NCBI RefSeq assembly: GCF_900184945.1
Contig: NZ_FXYF01000015.1
Coordinates: forward strand, 42,851-106,850
From: Antarctobacter aquimaris
Lineage (GTDB): Bacteria; Pseudomonadota; Alphaproteobacteria; Rhodobacterales; Rhodobacteraceae
Direction: 5' to 3'
DNA length: 64,000 nucleotides
Part shown: in pieces, positions 43,088 to 52,382 of the stretch
Layout: each line of letters opens with the position of its first letter
How positions within the stretch are numbered: position 1 is the stretch's first letter
Program-made: the position numbers and the translations under genes
Notes under the pieces: generated by a model
Seen by the model: only the letters and a program-made list of their open reading frames with translations
What the model was told of the DNA's origin: nothing
Database searches by the model: none

Positions 43088-44437
43088 TCAGCCTCCAAGA
43101 GCGGGGTTGGCCGCGCCGGGGGTGATGATCTCGCGCTTGCGCACCACCAGCAGCGAATAGATGAACAGCAGCGCACCGACGACGACAGCGGCACCCGCCC
43201 CAAAGCGCATTATGTAGAACAGCGTCAGGCCGTCCTGGACGTCCATGTAATAGTCCCCCACGACGCGTTGCATATGCGTCTGGATGGTGCCGGCAAAGGT
43301 CAGCACAAAGGTCATGAAGGCCATCCCGCCGGTCATCAGCCAGAACGATGCCATGTTGAGCACCTGGTTATAGGGCTCGCGGTTGCGCAGCATCGGCATC
43401 GCGTAGGTGAACATCGCCAGGTTCAGCGCCACGTAAGCCCCGTAAAAGGACAGGTGCCCGTGGGCGGCGGTGATCTGCGTGCCGTGGCTGTAGAAGTTGA
43501 CCCCGTGCAGCGTGTGCAGGAACCCCCAGACACCGGCGCCGAAGAAGGCAACCGTGCTGGCCCCCAGCGACCACAGCAGGGCAGCCTTGTTGGGGTGGTT
43601 CTTGCGGCCTTTCCAGACCATGACAAAGGCAAAGCTCATCATCAGGAAGAAGGGGATCACCTCGAAAGTCGAGAAGATCGAGCCGACCCACTGCCAGTAG
43701 CCCGGCAGACCGATCCAGTAGAAATGGTGCCCGGTGCCAAGGATGCCCGAGAAAAGCGCCGTGGCGACAATGACATACAGCCATTTCTCGACCACTTCGC
43801 GGTCCACGCCGGTCAGCTTGAGCAACAGGAAGGCCAGGATCGACGCCATGACCAGTTCCCAGGTCGCCTCGACCCACAGGTGAACGACGAACCACCAGTA
43901 CATCTTGTCCAGCGACAGGTTGTCCGGGTTGATGAAGGCAAAGATCCAGAGCAGCGACAACAGCCACAGCCCCATCAGCAGCACGTTTGTGATGGCGGTT
44001 TTCTTGCCCGCAAGAACGGTCATCGAAATATTGAACAGGAAGATCAGCGCGGCGACAAGGATGCCGAACTTGACCCACAGGGGCTGTTCCAGGAACTCGC
44101 GCCCGCCGTGGATGCCGACAAGATACGATCCGACCGCGCCAAGCGTGCCGACCATCAGGATGATCAACTGAAGATAGGCCAGTTTGACCGAATAGATCTC
44201 ACGTTCCGACTCTTCCGGGATCAGGAAATAGGCCGCCCCGAAGAAGCCCAGCAGCAGCCAGACGATCAGCGCGTTGGTATGGATCATGCGAATGATGTTG
44301 AACGGCAGAAGCTCCGACAGGAAGTTGGGCGAGATATAGACCCAGCCCGCCAGCAATCCCCCCAGCACCTGAATGCCGAACAGGGCCATTGCGCAGATGA
44401 AGTAGGCTTGCGCCACCTTTTGTGATTTGTACTTCAT
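43088..44437 (-). CDS. norB: Nitric oxide reductase large subunit NorB
   Basis: A 449-residue membrane protein with about 12 transmembrane helices, the catalytic subunit that reduces two NO to N2O using a haem b and a haem b3/non-haem iron centre. Recognisable parts are MIHTNALIVWLLLGFFGA, VVHLWVEATWELV with haem His and the Glu characteristic of NorB, GTGHHFYWIG with a metal His pair, and THAHGHLSFYGAY-like sequence near residue 335. A ribosome site (aggag) precedes the ATG at 44437. It lacks the N-terminal extension of quinol-type qNOR, so it pairs with NorC. Confidence 0.96.
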   Translation of the reverse strand: MKYKSQKVAQAYFICAMALFGIQVLGGLLAGWVYISPNFLSELLPFNIIRMIHTNALIVWLLLGFFGAAYFLIPEESEREIYSVKLAYLQLIILMVGTLGAVGSYLVGIHGGREFLEQPLWVKFGILVAALIFLFNISMTVLAGKKTAITNVLLMGLWLLSLLWIFAFINPDNLSLDKMYWWFVVHLWVEATWELVMASILAFLLLKLTGVDREVVEKWLYVIVATALFSGILGTGHHFYWIGLPGYWQWVGSIFSTFEVIPFFLMMSFAFVMVWKGRKNHPNKAALLWSLGASTVAFFGAGVWGFLHTLHGVNFYSHGTQITAAHGHLSFYGAYVALNLAMFTYAMPMLRNREPYNQVLNMASFWLMTGGMAFMTFVLTFAGTIQTHMQRVVGDYYMDVQDGLTLFYIMRFGAGAAVVVGALLFIYSLLVVRKREIITPGAANPALGG

Positions 44438-44449
44438 GGTTTTTTCTCC

Positions 44450-44902
44450 TTAGCCGGCATCGTTGGGCGGCCAGCCCTGCGTGTCGGTCTGATCGGCCCA
44501 GCGCAGGAATTCCGCCAGCCCGCGCATCTCTTCTTCGGTGAGTTCGAAGTACGGCATCTGGCGGCGGCCCTCGATGCCCGAAGGCTGTGCGTTCATCCAG
44601 CCATCCAGCACTTCGTAGGCGCCTTCGGGGTCGTCCAGCACACCCCAGCGGGTCATGACGTTGCCGACCTCGGGGGCGAAATACGCGCCTTCGCCGTGCA
44701 GCGAATGGCAGTTGATGCAGGAATGCCGCTCCCACACGTGTTTGCCCAGAACCACCTCTTCGGAAAGAGGCATGCCGGCCGTCGATGTCGTCACCACGTA
44801 GTTGTGGCTTTGCACGGTCAACGCGATGAAGACGACCACGAAAAAGATCGACCCTCCGTAGAAAACGTTGCGCGCCCGTGACTTGGTTAGGAATTCAGCC
44901 AT
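44450..44902 (-). CDS. norC: Nitric oxide reductase cytochrome c subunit NorC
   Basis: A 150-residue subunit with an N-terminal membrane anchor (about residues 14-34) and one haem c site CINCHSLHGEGAYF near 59-72. A distal Met is expected in RQMPYFELTEEEM. AGGAGG eight bases before the ATG at 44902 fixes the start over an ATG six codons upstream. It passes electrons from periplasmic donors to NorB. It heads the operon norCBQD plus two small genes. An NnrR-type box lies 59 bp upstream. Confidence 0.96.
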   Translation of the reverse strand: MAEFLTKSRARNVFYGGSIFFVVVFIALTVQSHNYVVTTSTAGMPLSEEVVLGKHVWERHSCINCHSLHGEGAYFAPEVGNVMTRWGVLDDPEGAYEVLDGWMNAQPSGIEGRRQMPYFELTEEEMRGLAEFLRWADQTDTQGWPPNDAG

Positions 44903-44960
44903 GTCCGGCCTCCTTGTCATTCAGGTCGTCCACGCATAGCGCGGCGCCGAATGCGGAAAT

Positions 44961-44974
44961 TTGCGCCAGAACAA
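44961..44974 (-). promoter_or_regulatory. NnrR-type box in front of norC
   Basis: TTGCG-CCAG-AACAA fits the FNR-family architecture with the TTGCG half-site I recall for NnrR targets in Rhodobacter; the right half is imperfect. It sits between norC and the divergent DUF1858 gene and could serve either. Confidence 0.45.
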
Positions 44975-45020
44975 CGTTCGGGCCGGAACGGTATGGATCA
45001 TACCCATGAAAGGATTTGCC

Positions 45021-45236
45021 ATGCGCGGACCACGGTTTGACGATCCCAAGCTGCCCCTGTCGGACCTCATGGTCCGCTGGCCCGCGACGGCGGCGGTGTT
45101 CATGCGCCACGGGATGCTCTGCGTGGGATGCCTGATCGCGCCGTTTCACACGATCACGGACGCCTGCGCCGAGTATCACCTCGACGTGAATGCCTTTGTC
45201 GCCGAGCTTCGCGAGGCGATCAATGAAAAGCCGTGA
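45021..45236 (+). CDS. DUF1858 domain protein
   Basis: A 71-residue protein with the DUF1858 pattern: DLMVRWPATAAVFMRHGMLC, then CVGCLIAPFHTITDAC, with a CxxC pair and a third Cys. AAAGGA stands nine bases before the ATG at 45021; an ATG at 45006 is possible. Proteins of this family accompany denitrification and hybrid-cluster genes, and are related to the N-terminus of RIC/YtfE iron-sulfur repair proteins. Its place opposite norC and next to the NnrR-like gene supports a nitrosative-stress role, as inference. Confidence 0.85.
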   Translation: MRGPRFDDPKLPLSDLMVRWPATAAVFMRHGMLCVGCLIAPFHTITDACAEYHLDVNAFVAELREAINEKP

Positions 45237-45251
45237 GTTAGGGGGCGTGTG

Positions 45252-45968
45252 TCAGGCCTGACTGAGAACGACCAGCGCATGCGGATCACAGACCGTGATG
45301 CGCTTGCGCCTGCTTTGCACCAATCCCTGCTTTTCCCATCCGCTGAGAAGGCGGCTGACCGTATGCAGCGTGGTGGCCGTCAGTTCCGACAGGTCCTGGC
45401 GGGTGATCGGAAAGTTGATCTCGATGCCGTCCTCGACCTTGCGCCCGGCCTGGTTGGCCAGCCGCAGCAACGCGTTCGCCACCCGCTGTTCGACCTGTTG
45501 TGTCGCCATTTCGACGATCCGGTTGTTCATCTCGCCAACCCGGAAACCGACGGTCTTGTAGGTTTCGGTGGCAAACCCATCGTAGTCCGCCACGAAACTG
45601 TCCCACAGCCGTGTGGGCCAGCTGAGCGCGATGGATTCGGCCGCCGTCACCGCTGTTGCCGGATAGGTGTCGCGTCCCAGCGCCCGGGCGATCCCCAAAA
45701 GCTGGCCGCACGGAATGTGCAACACGGTGACCTGCTCTCCGGTGGCGGTGACGCGCATGACGCGGACATAACCATCCAGCAACATGAAGAACCGGTCCGC
45801 CGGATCGCCTTCGTTGAAGATGTGCGTCCCCGCGTGGTACCGCCGTGAACTGGCCAGATCCAGAACCGAGCGGATCTGACGCCGGTCCAGCCGCGAAAAC
45901 GGCGGCAGGTGAGACAGCAGGCTTTCGTCCAGCCGCGGCAGTGTCTTGTTGGAGGCTTCCTGGTTCAT
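45252..45968 (-). CDS. Crp/Fnr-family regulator, NnrR-like
   Basis: A 238-residue regulator with a cyclic-nucleotide-binding-like beta-roll (residues about 20-140, with HIFNEGDPADRFFMLLDG) and a C-terminal helix-turn-helix (TRQDLSELTATTLHTVSRLL). It has no cysteine cluster in its N-terminus, so it is not an oxygen-sensing FNR; Dnr/NnrR-type proteins bind haem and sense NO. The recognition helix reads HTVSR where FNR has ETVSR, which agrees with a TTGCG-type box upstream of norC. AGGA is seen before the ATG at 45968. It is convergent with the DUF1858 gene. Confidence 0.85.
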   Translation of the reverse strand: MNQEASNKTLPRLDESLLSHLPPFSRLDRRQIRSVLDLASSRRYHAGTHIFNEGDPADRFFMLLDGYVRVMRVTATGEQVTVLHIPCGQLLGIARALGRDTYPATAVTAAESIALSWPTRLWDSFVADYDGFATETYKTVGFRVGEMNNRIVEMATQQVEQRVANALLRLANQAGRKVEDGIEINFPITRQDLSELTATTLHTVSRLLSGWEKQGLVQSRRKRITVCDPHALVVLSQA

Positions 45969-46550
45969 GAAAATCCTGTGCCACATCCGTGGGCGCCGTA
46001 CCAGTTCCTCGAACCCAGCGTTGAGCCATCGGAACAATCTCCAAAGGGGGCAGCATCATCTTGTCCCGGCCTGCCAGCACAGTCCCAAGTCAATTGGACC
46101 GGCATCAAGAGGTGCTGTCCCCCGGCGAGGCCCGCCGATATCGTGGCAGGGCGGTGAAGTGGCGCGGCGAAAGCATGACCGCGGAACCGGAGCATAGGCC
46201 GGCACGATTTGTCGTGAAACGGAGCGTGCGTCCGCGCAAGGCTCGGGCTCCTGAAACCAGTGCATTGATACTGTCGAGGCGAGGAAGGACATGATTCTCC
46301 GGACAACGCTCGACAAGAGAGCACTGCCAGGCGTGTTTCAAGACGGACGCGCGGTCCCCTTGGCAATCGCAGATCAGCCCGTGAAAGAGCGCAAGGCATG
46401 GCGTGTTCGGCCTGAGATGCACCGTGCCGGGTGGGACACGGACGAAGTGTTTTGACCGGATGAGGGCGCGCGGATCTTGACGATGATTGGGGAAAGTCCT
46501 GATATAATGTATGATTTTGCCACCGTCGTGGAGCAGCCCTGTTACGCTCA
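45969..46550. other. Intergenic stretch before the large helicase gene
   Basis: No gene is recognisable on either strand. It holds the divergent 5' regions of the Crp/Fnr gene and the helicase gene. I see no clear FNR box, no strong hairpin and no RNA gene in it. Confidence 0.45.
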
Positions 46551-49500
46551 TTGTTGAATTCGCTGTCGAAGGCGCGGCCTGAGACTGAGCCCGAAAGCCT
46601 TTCGGGCGATCTGGCGTCGTGGTCCGGTTTCCTTCGCTCCTGCCTGTCGATTGACCTGGAAGTCGATCCCAGGACGGCTAGGGTGTTTGACCTGGCGGCA
46701 GTCCGGAAGGACGATGATCGGTCAAATCGCTGCCGCAACGGCGACATGGCGGCCGCGCTCGACCGGCTGGAGGCGGCGCTTGCTGACGCGGCGCATATCA
46801 TCGGCCACAACATCCTGCGCCACGACCTCCCGCATTTGGCGGCGGCGCGGCCTCGCCTCGCGGAACTGGCGCAGGCACCGATTGATACGCTCTGGCTCAA
46901 CCCGCTGGCCTTTCCACGCAATCCCTACCACCGGCTGGTGAAACATTATCACGACGGACGCCTGCAGTCGGGGCACGTGAACAATCCCGAAGCGGATGCG
47001 CGGCTGGTTTTCGACGTCCTGGAGAACCAGCTCGATTCCTTCCGCAAGATGGCCGAAGGGCAGGCGGATCTGCTGGCTGCCTACCATTTCCTGACGACTC
47101 GCGGCGAAGGCAACGGCGGGTTCGATGCGGTGTTCCGTGCGGTGCGGGGCAAGCCGGCGCCGCAGATGGCCGAGGCGCAACAGGTCTTGCGGGGCTTGTT
47201 GAAGGACGAGGCCTGCGGAGCGGCGGTGGCCCGATTGGTCGAGCAGATCGGTACGCCGGGGGCCGGCTGGCCGCTGGCCTATGCCCTGGCCTGGATCTCG
47301 GTCGCGGGGGGCGACTCTGTCATGCCGCCTTGGGTTAGGATGCAGTTCCCTGATGCGGCGCGGATGGTGAAACGGCTGCGCGACACGAACTGCGACGCAC
47401 CCGGTTGCGCGTGGTGCCGGGAAAAGGGCGATCCAAACAAGGCGTTGTCGCGCTGGTTCGGCTTCGACGCGTACCGCCCCGCGCCAGTAGACGCGCACGG
47501 CCGCCCCTTGCAGGAGCGTATCGTCGACGAAGGGATGCGGGGGCAGAGCCTGTTGGGCATCCTGCCGACCGGCACCGGGAAATCCGTCTGCTACCAGGTC
47601 CCCGCACTGGCAAAGTTCGACCGGACCGGCGCGCTGACGGTCGTCATCTCGCCGCTCGTGGCGCTGATGGCCGATCAGGTCGCGGGGATGGAGCGGGCGG
47701 GAATATCCTCGGCGGTGACAGTCAACGGGATGCTGTCGGTGCCCGAACGCCAGGAGGCGCTGGAGCGGGTGCGCTTGGGCGAGGCGGCGATGCTGCTGAT
47801 CTCGCCGGAACAATTGCGCAGTGTTTCGGTGCGTTCGGTGTTGAAGCAGCGCGAAATCGGGCTTTGGGTGTTGGACGAGGCGCATTGCGTGTCAAAATGG
47901 GGCCACGATTTCCGGCCCGACTATCGCTACGTCTCGCGCTTCATCAAGGAGACGGCGGGCGACGCGGAACCCGCCCCGGTCATTTGCCTGACCGCGACCG
48001 CCAAGCCCGAGGTGGTGCGCGACATCCGCGATCACTTCCGGCAACGGCTGGGGGCGGAGCTTCTGTTGCTGGACGGTGGTGCCGCGCGGACCAACCTCAG
48101 CTTCGAGGTGCGCGCCACGGGCAAGCGGACAAAGCTGGGCGATATCCTGTCGGTCATCGAAGAGCGGCTTCCCGAGCAGGGCGTGTCCGGCGCGGTGGTC
48201 TACTGTGCGACGCGGAAAGCGACCGAGGACGTGGCGCATTTCCTGCAACAGCAGGGCCTGTCTGCGGCGCATTACCATGCCGGGCTCAAACCCGACGAAA
48301 AGAAGACGATCCAGGAGCGGTTCCGCATCGGCGAGCTGCGGGTGATTGCGGCAACCAATGCCTTTGGCATGGGGATCGACAAGCCGGACATCCGGCTCGT
48401 GGTCCATGGCGATATCCCCGGTTCGCTGGAGAATTACCTTCAGGAGGCCGGTCGAGCCGGTCGGGATCGCGATCCGGCGACCTGCGTGTTGCTGTTCTCG
48501 GGCGATGACGTCGAACGCCAGTTCAAGATGTCGGCGCGGTCGCGGCTGGCGCGCCACGAGATCGCGGCGATCCTGAAGGCGGTGCGCCGGATCGACGCCA
48601 AGACCCGCAATACCGGCGTGGTCGTCGCAACCTCGGGCGAGATCGTGCGGTCCGAGCTGGATCGCGAATTTCAGCGCGAAGAGGAGACGGACGACACGCG
48701 CGTCAAGACGGCGCTGTCCTGGCTCGAAGAGGCAAACCTGCTGCGCCGCGAAGAGAACCGTGTCCAGGTCTTCCCGTCGTCGTTGCGGGTGCGCAGCCTC
48801 GATGAGGCAAACACGCTGCTGGCAAAGGCGAAAGACCTCACCGACACGCGTCGCAGGCAGTTGATGGACGTGGTGCGCCACCTTGTGAACGCTCCGCCCG
48901 ACGAGGGGATTTCCACCGATGATCTCACCGGCGCCAGCGGATTGACCGGCGGGCAGCTGACAAGGGCGCTGGCGGACCTGGAAACGCTGGGGATCGCGCG
49001 GAACGACACGGCCGTGACGGTGTTCGTGCATTCCGGGTTCTCGGAGGATTCCCGGGCGCGGTTGTCGCAGGCGGCGGCTCTGGAGACCGATCTGGTCGCC
49101 CTGATGCGCGAGCTTGTGCCCGATGCCGAGGACGGCACGGCACAGCCCTTGAACCTGCAACCCGCATGCCAGCAGCTGCGCGACAAGGGACATGCGCAGG
49201 TGCGTCCCGATATCGTGGAAAAGCTGTTGCGCGGCATGACGCGCGATGGCCGGGATCTGGATGGCGGCAAGGGCAACATTCGCCTGCACAAGAGGGCGCG
49301 CAACAGCCTTTCGGTGGCCCTGAACCGGTCCTGGGACGTCTTGGAGCACTCTGCCGATCTCCGCCGACAGGCGGGAGAGGCGCTGTTGACCCATCTGCTG
49401 GGGCGCCTGGACAAGGGACAGCGCGGCAAGGACCTGCAGGTCGAAACCACGCTTGGCGATCTCTTGGCCAGCCTGAACGGCGATGCCTTTCTGCGCGATC

Positions 49501-51707
49501 GGGTCAAGGAGATGACCCGCCTGATGGATCGCGCCCTGATGTGGCTGCACGAACAGGAGGTGGTCACGCTGGGCAAGGGGATGACGGTCTTTCGCCCGGC
49601 CATGACGGTGGCGCTTGCCCCCGGCAAGGGGCGTTTCCTGGTCAAGGATTTCGCGCCGCTGGAGGACCATTACGCCGAGCAGACGGTGCAGACGCATGTC
49701 ATGGCGGCCTACGCCGAGACGGGCCTGATCTCCATGCAGAAGGCCGAGGCCCTGACGCAAGATTATTTCACCCTCGACCAGGAGGCCTTCATGGGTCGCT
49801 GGATGAAGGGACGCACGACCGAGGTCAAGCGCCAGACGACGGGAAAATCCTGGGCCGCGGTGGTCGAGGCGCTGGACAACCCGGTGCAACAGAAAATCGT
49901 CGCGGACGATCGCGACGCGACCAATGTGCTGGTGCTGGCGGGACCGGGGTCGGGAAAAACCCGGGTGTTGGTCCATCGCATCGCCTACCTGATCCGGGTG
50001 CGCCGCGAGGACCCTCGCAGCATCCTCGTCATGAGTTACAATCGCCACGCAGCGGTCGAGATCCGCGCCCGTTTGCGCCACCTGGTCGGCGACGACGCGC
50101 TGGGGGTCACTGTATCGACCTGCCACGCGCTTGCGATGCGGCTGGTCGGGGCGAGCTTTGCAGGGGAACGCGCCGGGAGCCAGGATTTCGACGGCATCGT
50201 TCGCGAAGCCGTCCGGCAATTGAACGGCGAGGGCCTGGCAAAGGCCGAGGCCGAGGCGCAGCGCGAAACCCTGATCCAGGGCTACCGCTGGATCCTCGTG
50301 GACGAATACCAGGACATCGGTCCGGAGGAATATGCGCTGATCGCCGCCGTGGCGGGGCGTTCGGTCGAAGACGAAGATGCGCGGCTGAGCCTTTTTGCCG
50401 TCGGCGACGATGATCAGAACATCTATGCCTTTGCCGGGGCCTCGATTCGCTACATCCGGCAGTTCGAACAGGATTACCGCGCCAAGCCCGAGTACCTGGT
50501 AGAGAACTACCGCTCGACCCGGCACATCGTCGAAGCATCGAACACGGTGATTGCCGGCGCGTCGGACCGCATGAAGACCGGCCATCCCATCACCGTGGAC
50601 CGAAAACGGGCGGCTGCCGCCCCGGGCGGGGAAATGGCGGGCATCGACCCGGTTGGCCAAGGCCGCGTGCAGTTGCTGCACTGTCCGCCCGGTGACGTTG
50701 CCCAGGCCGTCGCGGCGGTGACGGAACTGCAACGGCTGGCGACATTGTGCCCCGGCTGGAACTGGGCCCGCACGGCGATCATCGCCCGCAACTGGCGGCA
50801 GCTGACCCCGGTGCGTGCCTATGCCGAAGCCCAAGGCATCCCGGTCGAGATGGCCAACGAGGAAATCCCCAGTCTCTGGCGGATGCGCGAGATGCGGCAA
50901 TTCATCGGAGAGCTGAGCGCGGATCGCGCGCGGCTGTTCAACGTGGGCGACCTGCTGGACATCGTGAACGGCCTGCCAGCCAACCGTTGGTCGAACCTGC
51001 TGGCCGAAGGTGTCGCGGCCTTGGCGCAGGAGGTCGGCATGGGTGGGGTTGCCGTGCCCGACCTCGTCGAATGGTTCGGGGAATGGTCGCATGACGCGCG
51101 GGGGGAGCAGCACGGCCTGCTGCTGATGACGGCGCATCGCGCAAAGGGGCTGGAGTTCGACGATATCGTGATCCTTGACGGCGGCTGGGACCGGCCATCC
51201 AAGGGCGAGGATGTCGACGCCCCCCGCCGCCTGTTCTACGTGGCCATGACCCGTGCCCGCCGCAGCCTGGCGGTGCTGACCCAAGGCACGCATCCCTTCG
51301 TTCCCGCAGGCGGAGACAACATCCTGCGGCGACATGCCCCGCCAGGGGACGTGATGGGGTCCGTGCTGACGACCGAGTACCGGATGCCCAGCCTGTCCGA
51401 AGTCTTCATCGACTGGGGGGGACGGCAAGCGGCGAATTCCGCGATCGCCCGCGCCATCGCCGAGGCCCGGACCGGCGATGCCGTCACCCTGTACAGCGAT
51501 GCTGGGCGATGGTGGATAACCGATACGAAGGGGCGCAGGATCGGTGCGATGAAGTCCGGCTGGACCCCACCCAAGGGCAATGTGGGATTATCCGCTCAGA
51601 TCGGCGCGATCGTCACGCGCTTTGCCCACGAAAGCGGCGAGGACCATCGGTCCAAGCTGCGCCAGGACGCCTGGGAAATTGTCCTGCCTGAGATCACTGC
51701 ACGGTGA
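46551..51707 (+). CDS. Exonuclease-RecQ-UvrD triple fusion protein
   Basis: A 1718-residue protein built of three enzyme modules. Residues about 30-185 look like a DnaQ/DEDD exonuclease: SIDLEV (DxE), GHNILRHD, and HVNNPEADARL. Residues about 320-720 are a RecQ-type SF2 helicase: LPTGTGKSVCYQ, LDEAHCVSKWGHDFRPDY, CLTATA, and GMGIDKPDIR with QEAGRAGRD. Residues about 1115-1600 are a UvrD-type SF1 helicase: LAGPGSGKTRVLVHR, VDEYQDIGPEE, GDDDQNIYAFAGA, ENYRST, TAHRAKGLEFDD and FYVAMTRARRSL. All ATPase motifs are intact. The frame opens with TTG (46551 or 46554); the first ATG, at residue 66, would remove the exonuclease DxE. It stands alone and likely acts in DNA repair or phage defence. Confidence 0.9.
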   Translation: MLNSLSKARPETEPESLSGDLASWSGFLRSCLSIDLEVDPRTARVFDLAAVRKDDDRSNRCRNGDMAAALDRLEAALADAAHIIGHNILRHDLPHLAAARPRLAELAQAPIDTLWLNPLAFPRNPYHRLVKHYHDGRLQSGHVNNPEADARLVFDVLENQLDSFRKMAEGQADLLAAYHFLTTRGEGNGGFDAVFRAVRGKPAPQMAEAQQVLRGLLKDEACGAAVARLVEQIGTPGAGWPLAYALAWISVAGGDSVMPPWVRMQFPDAARMVKRLRDTNCDAPGCAWCREKGDPNKALSRWFGFDAYRPAPVDAHGRPLQERIVDEGMRGQSLLGILPTGTGKSVCYQVPALAKFDRTGALTVVISPLVALMADQVAGMERAGISSAVTVNGMLSVPERQEALERVRLGEAAMLLISPEQLRSVSVRSVLKQREIGLWVLDEAHCVSKWGHDFRPDYRYVSRFIKETAGDAEPAPVICLTATAKPEVVRDIRDHFRQRLGAELLLLDGGAARTNLSFEVRATGKRTKLGDILSVIEERLPEQGVSGAVVYCATRKATEDVAHFLQQQGLSAAHYHAGLKPDEKKTIQERFRIGELRVIAATNAFGMGIDKPDIRLVVHGDIPGSLENYLQEAGRAGRDRDPATCVLLFSGDDVERQFKMSARSRLARHEIAAILKAVRRIDAKTRNTGVVVATSGEIVRSELDREFQREEETDDTRVKTALSWLEEANLLRREENRVQVFPSSLRVRSLDEANTLLAKAKDLTDTRRRQLMDVVRHLVNAPPDEGISTDDLTGASGLTGGQLTRALADLETLGIARNDTAVTVFVHSGFSEDSRARLSQAAALETDLVALMRELVPDAEDGTAQPLNLQPACQQLRDKGHAQVRPDIVEKLLRGMTRDGRDLDGGKGNIRLHKRARNSLSVALNRSWDVLEHSADLRRQAGEALLTHLLGRLDKGQRGKDLQVETTLGDLLASLNGDAFLRDRVKEMTRLMDRALMWLHEQEVVTLGKGMTVFRPAMTVALAPGKGRFLVKDFAPLEDHYAEQTVQTHVMAAYAETGLISMQKAEALTQDYFTLDQEAFMGRWMKGRTTEVKRQTTGKSWAAVVEALDNPVQQKIVADDRDATNVLVLAGPGSGKTRVLVHRIAYLIRVRREDPRSILVMSYNRHAAVEIRARLRHLVGDDALGVTVSTCHALAMRLVGASFAGERAGSQDFDGIVREAVRQLNGEGLAKAEAEAQRETLIQGYRWILVDEYQDIGPEEYALIAAVAGRSVEDEDARLSLFAVGDDDQNIYAFAGASIRYIRQFEQDYRAKPEYLVENYRSTRHIVEASNTVIAGASDRMKTGHPITVDRKRAAAAPGGEMAGIDPVGQGRVQLLHCPPGDVAQAVAAVTELQRLATLCPGWNWARTAIIARNWRQLTPVRAYAEAQGIPVEMANEEIPSLWRMREMRQFIGELSADRARLFNVGDLLDIVNGLPANRWSNLLAEGVAALAQEVGMGGVAVPDLVEWFGEWSHDARGEQHGLLLMTAHRAKGLEFDDIVILDGGWDRPSKGEDVDAPRRLFYVAMTRARRSLAVLTQGTHPFVPAGGDNILRRHAPPGDVMGSVLTTEYRMPSLSEVFIDWGGRQAANSAIARAIAEARTGDAVTLYSDAGRWWITDTKGRRIGAMKSGWTPPKGNVGLSAQIGAIVTRFAHESGEDHRSKLRQDAWEIVLPEITAR

Positions 51708-52382
51708 GTCGATTAATCTCAATCGGTGTTGACGACTGCTTCCCTTTGGGTGCGGCCGTTCGGGCTGGACAGGATCCCGCGACGGTCGCCGGCGAAACGG
51801 GGCAGGGCTGAAACCGCGCCCGCGCGTCTTGCCGTCGCGGCTATGCCCGGACACCGGCTGGAACGGCTGCCATGACTCGGCGCGATCATCGGAACGTAGA
51901 GCCCGTCGCCCACCCGCGCCTGGCCGATGATGCGTAGGGCCATTCAATGCACCAGCGCGGCGGCGTCCGGCCCCCGGATCTGCGCCTGCCGCTGGCACGA
52001 CACGTCCCAGCCCTGTGCATGTTGGCGCAGGTGCCTGCAATTCTCTTCGACGCTGGTCCGAAACGCCTTGGGCAAGAGCATGCGGTTGACCACGGAAAAC
52101 CCGCGCCCAGATCACGTTCACCTCTGGGGGAAGCGCGACTTTGTAGCGAAAAGGCATATTTCGCTCGGCTATGGCATGACATGGCTTGGCAGGCTGCTGC
52201 CGGGGTGTTCTGCCGAACGCGCCCTCAACCGTTATCCGGGTTTCTGCCCTGCGATCTGGCTCATGGGCCGGTCCCGTCCACACAGCGATACCGGGGGTGC
52301 CTGTTTGCTCATCCGACCCGGTCAGCCGACTGGAATCCCGATGTGACGTCTGCGCGAACAGAGGGCGGCAACAACGCCCAAG
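51708..52382. other. Gene-free or decayed stretch between the helicase and nsrR
   Basis: No intact gene is recognised. On the minus strand, short frames follow one another in different phases: one with KAFRTSVEENCRHLRQHAQ (about 52070-51950) stops at a TGA, and the same phase continues with MALRIIGQARVGDGLYVP (from 51943). This looks like the remains of one interrupted gene, but I cannot name its family. Confidence 0.35.

Noticed and set aside
45252..45968. Oxygen-sensing FNR
   Set aside because: The protein lacks the cysteine cluster of FNR; only two scattered cysteines are present.
47892..51428. Very long open frame on the minus strand opposite the helicase fusion
   Set aside because: It is an open antisense frame produced by high GC content; the plus-strand frame has all helicase motifs and the minus-strand product matches nothing.
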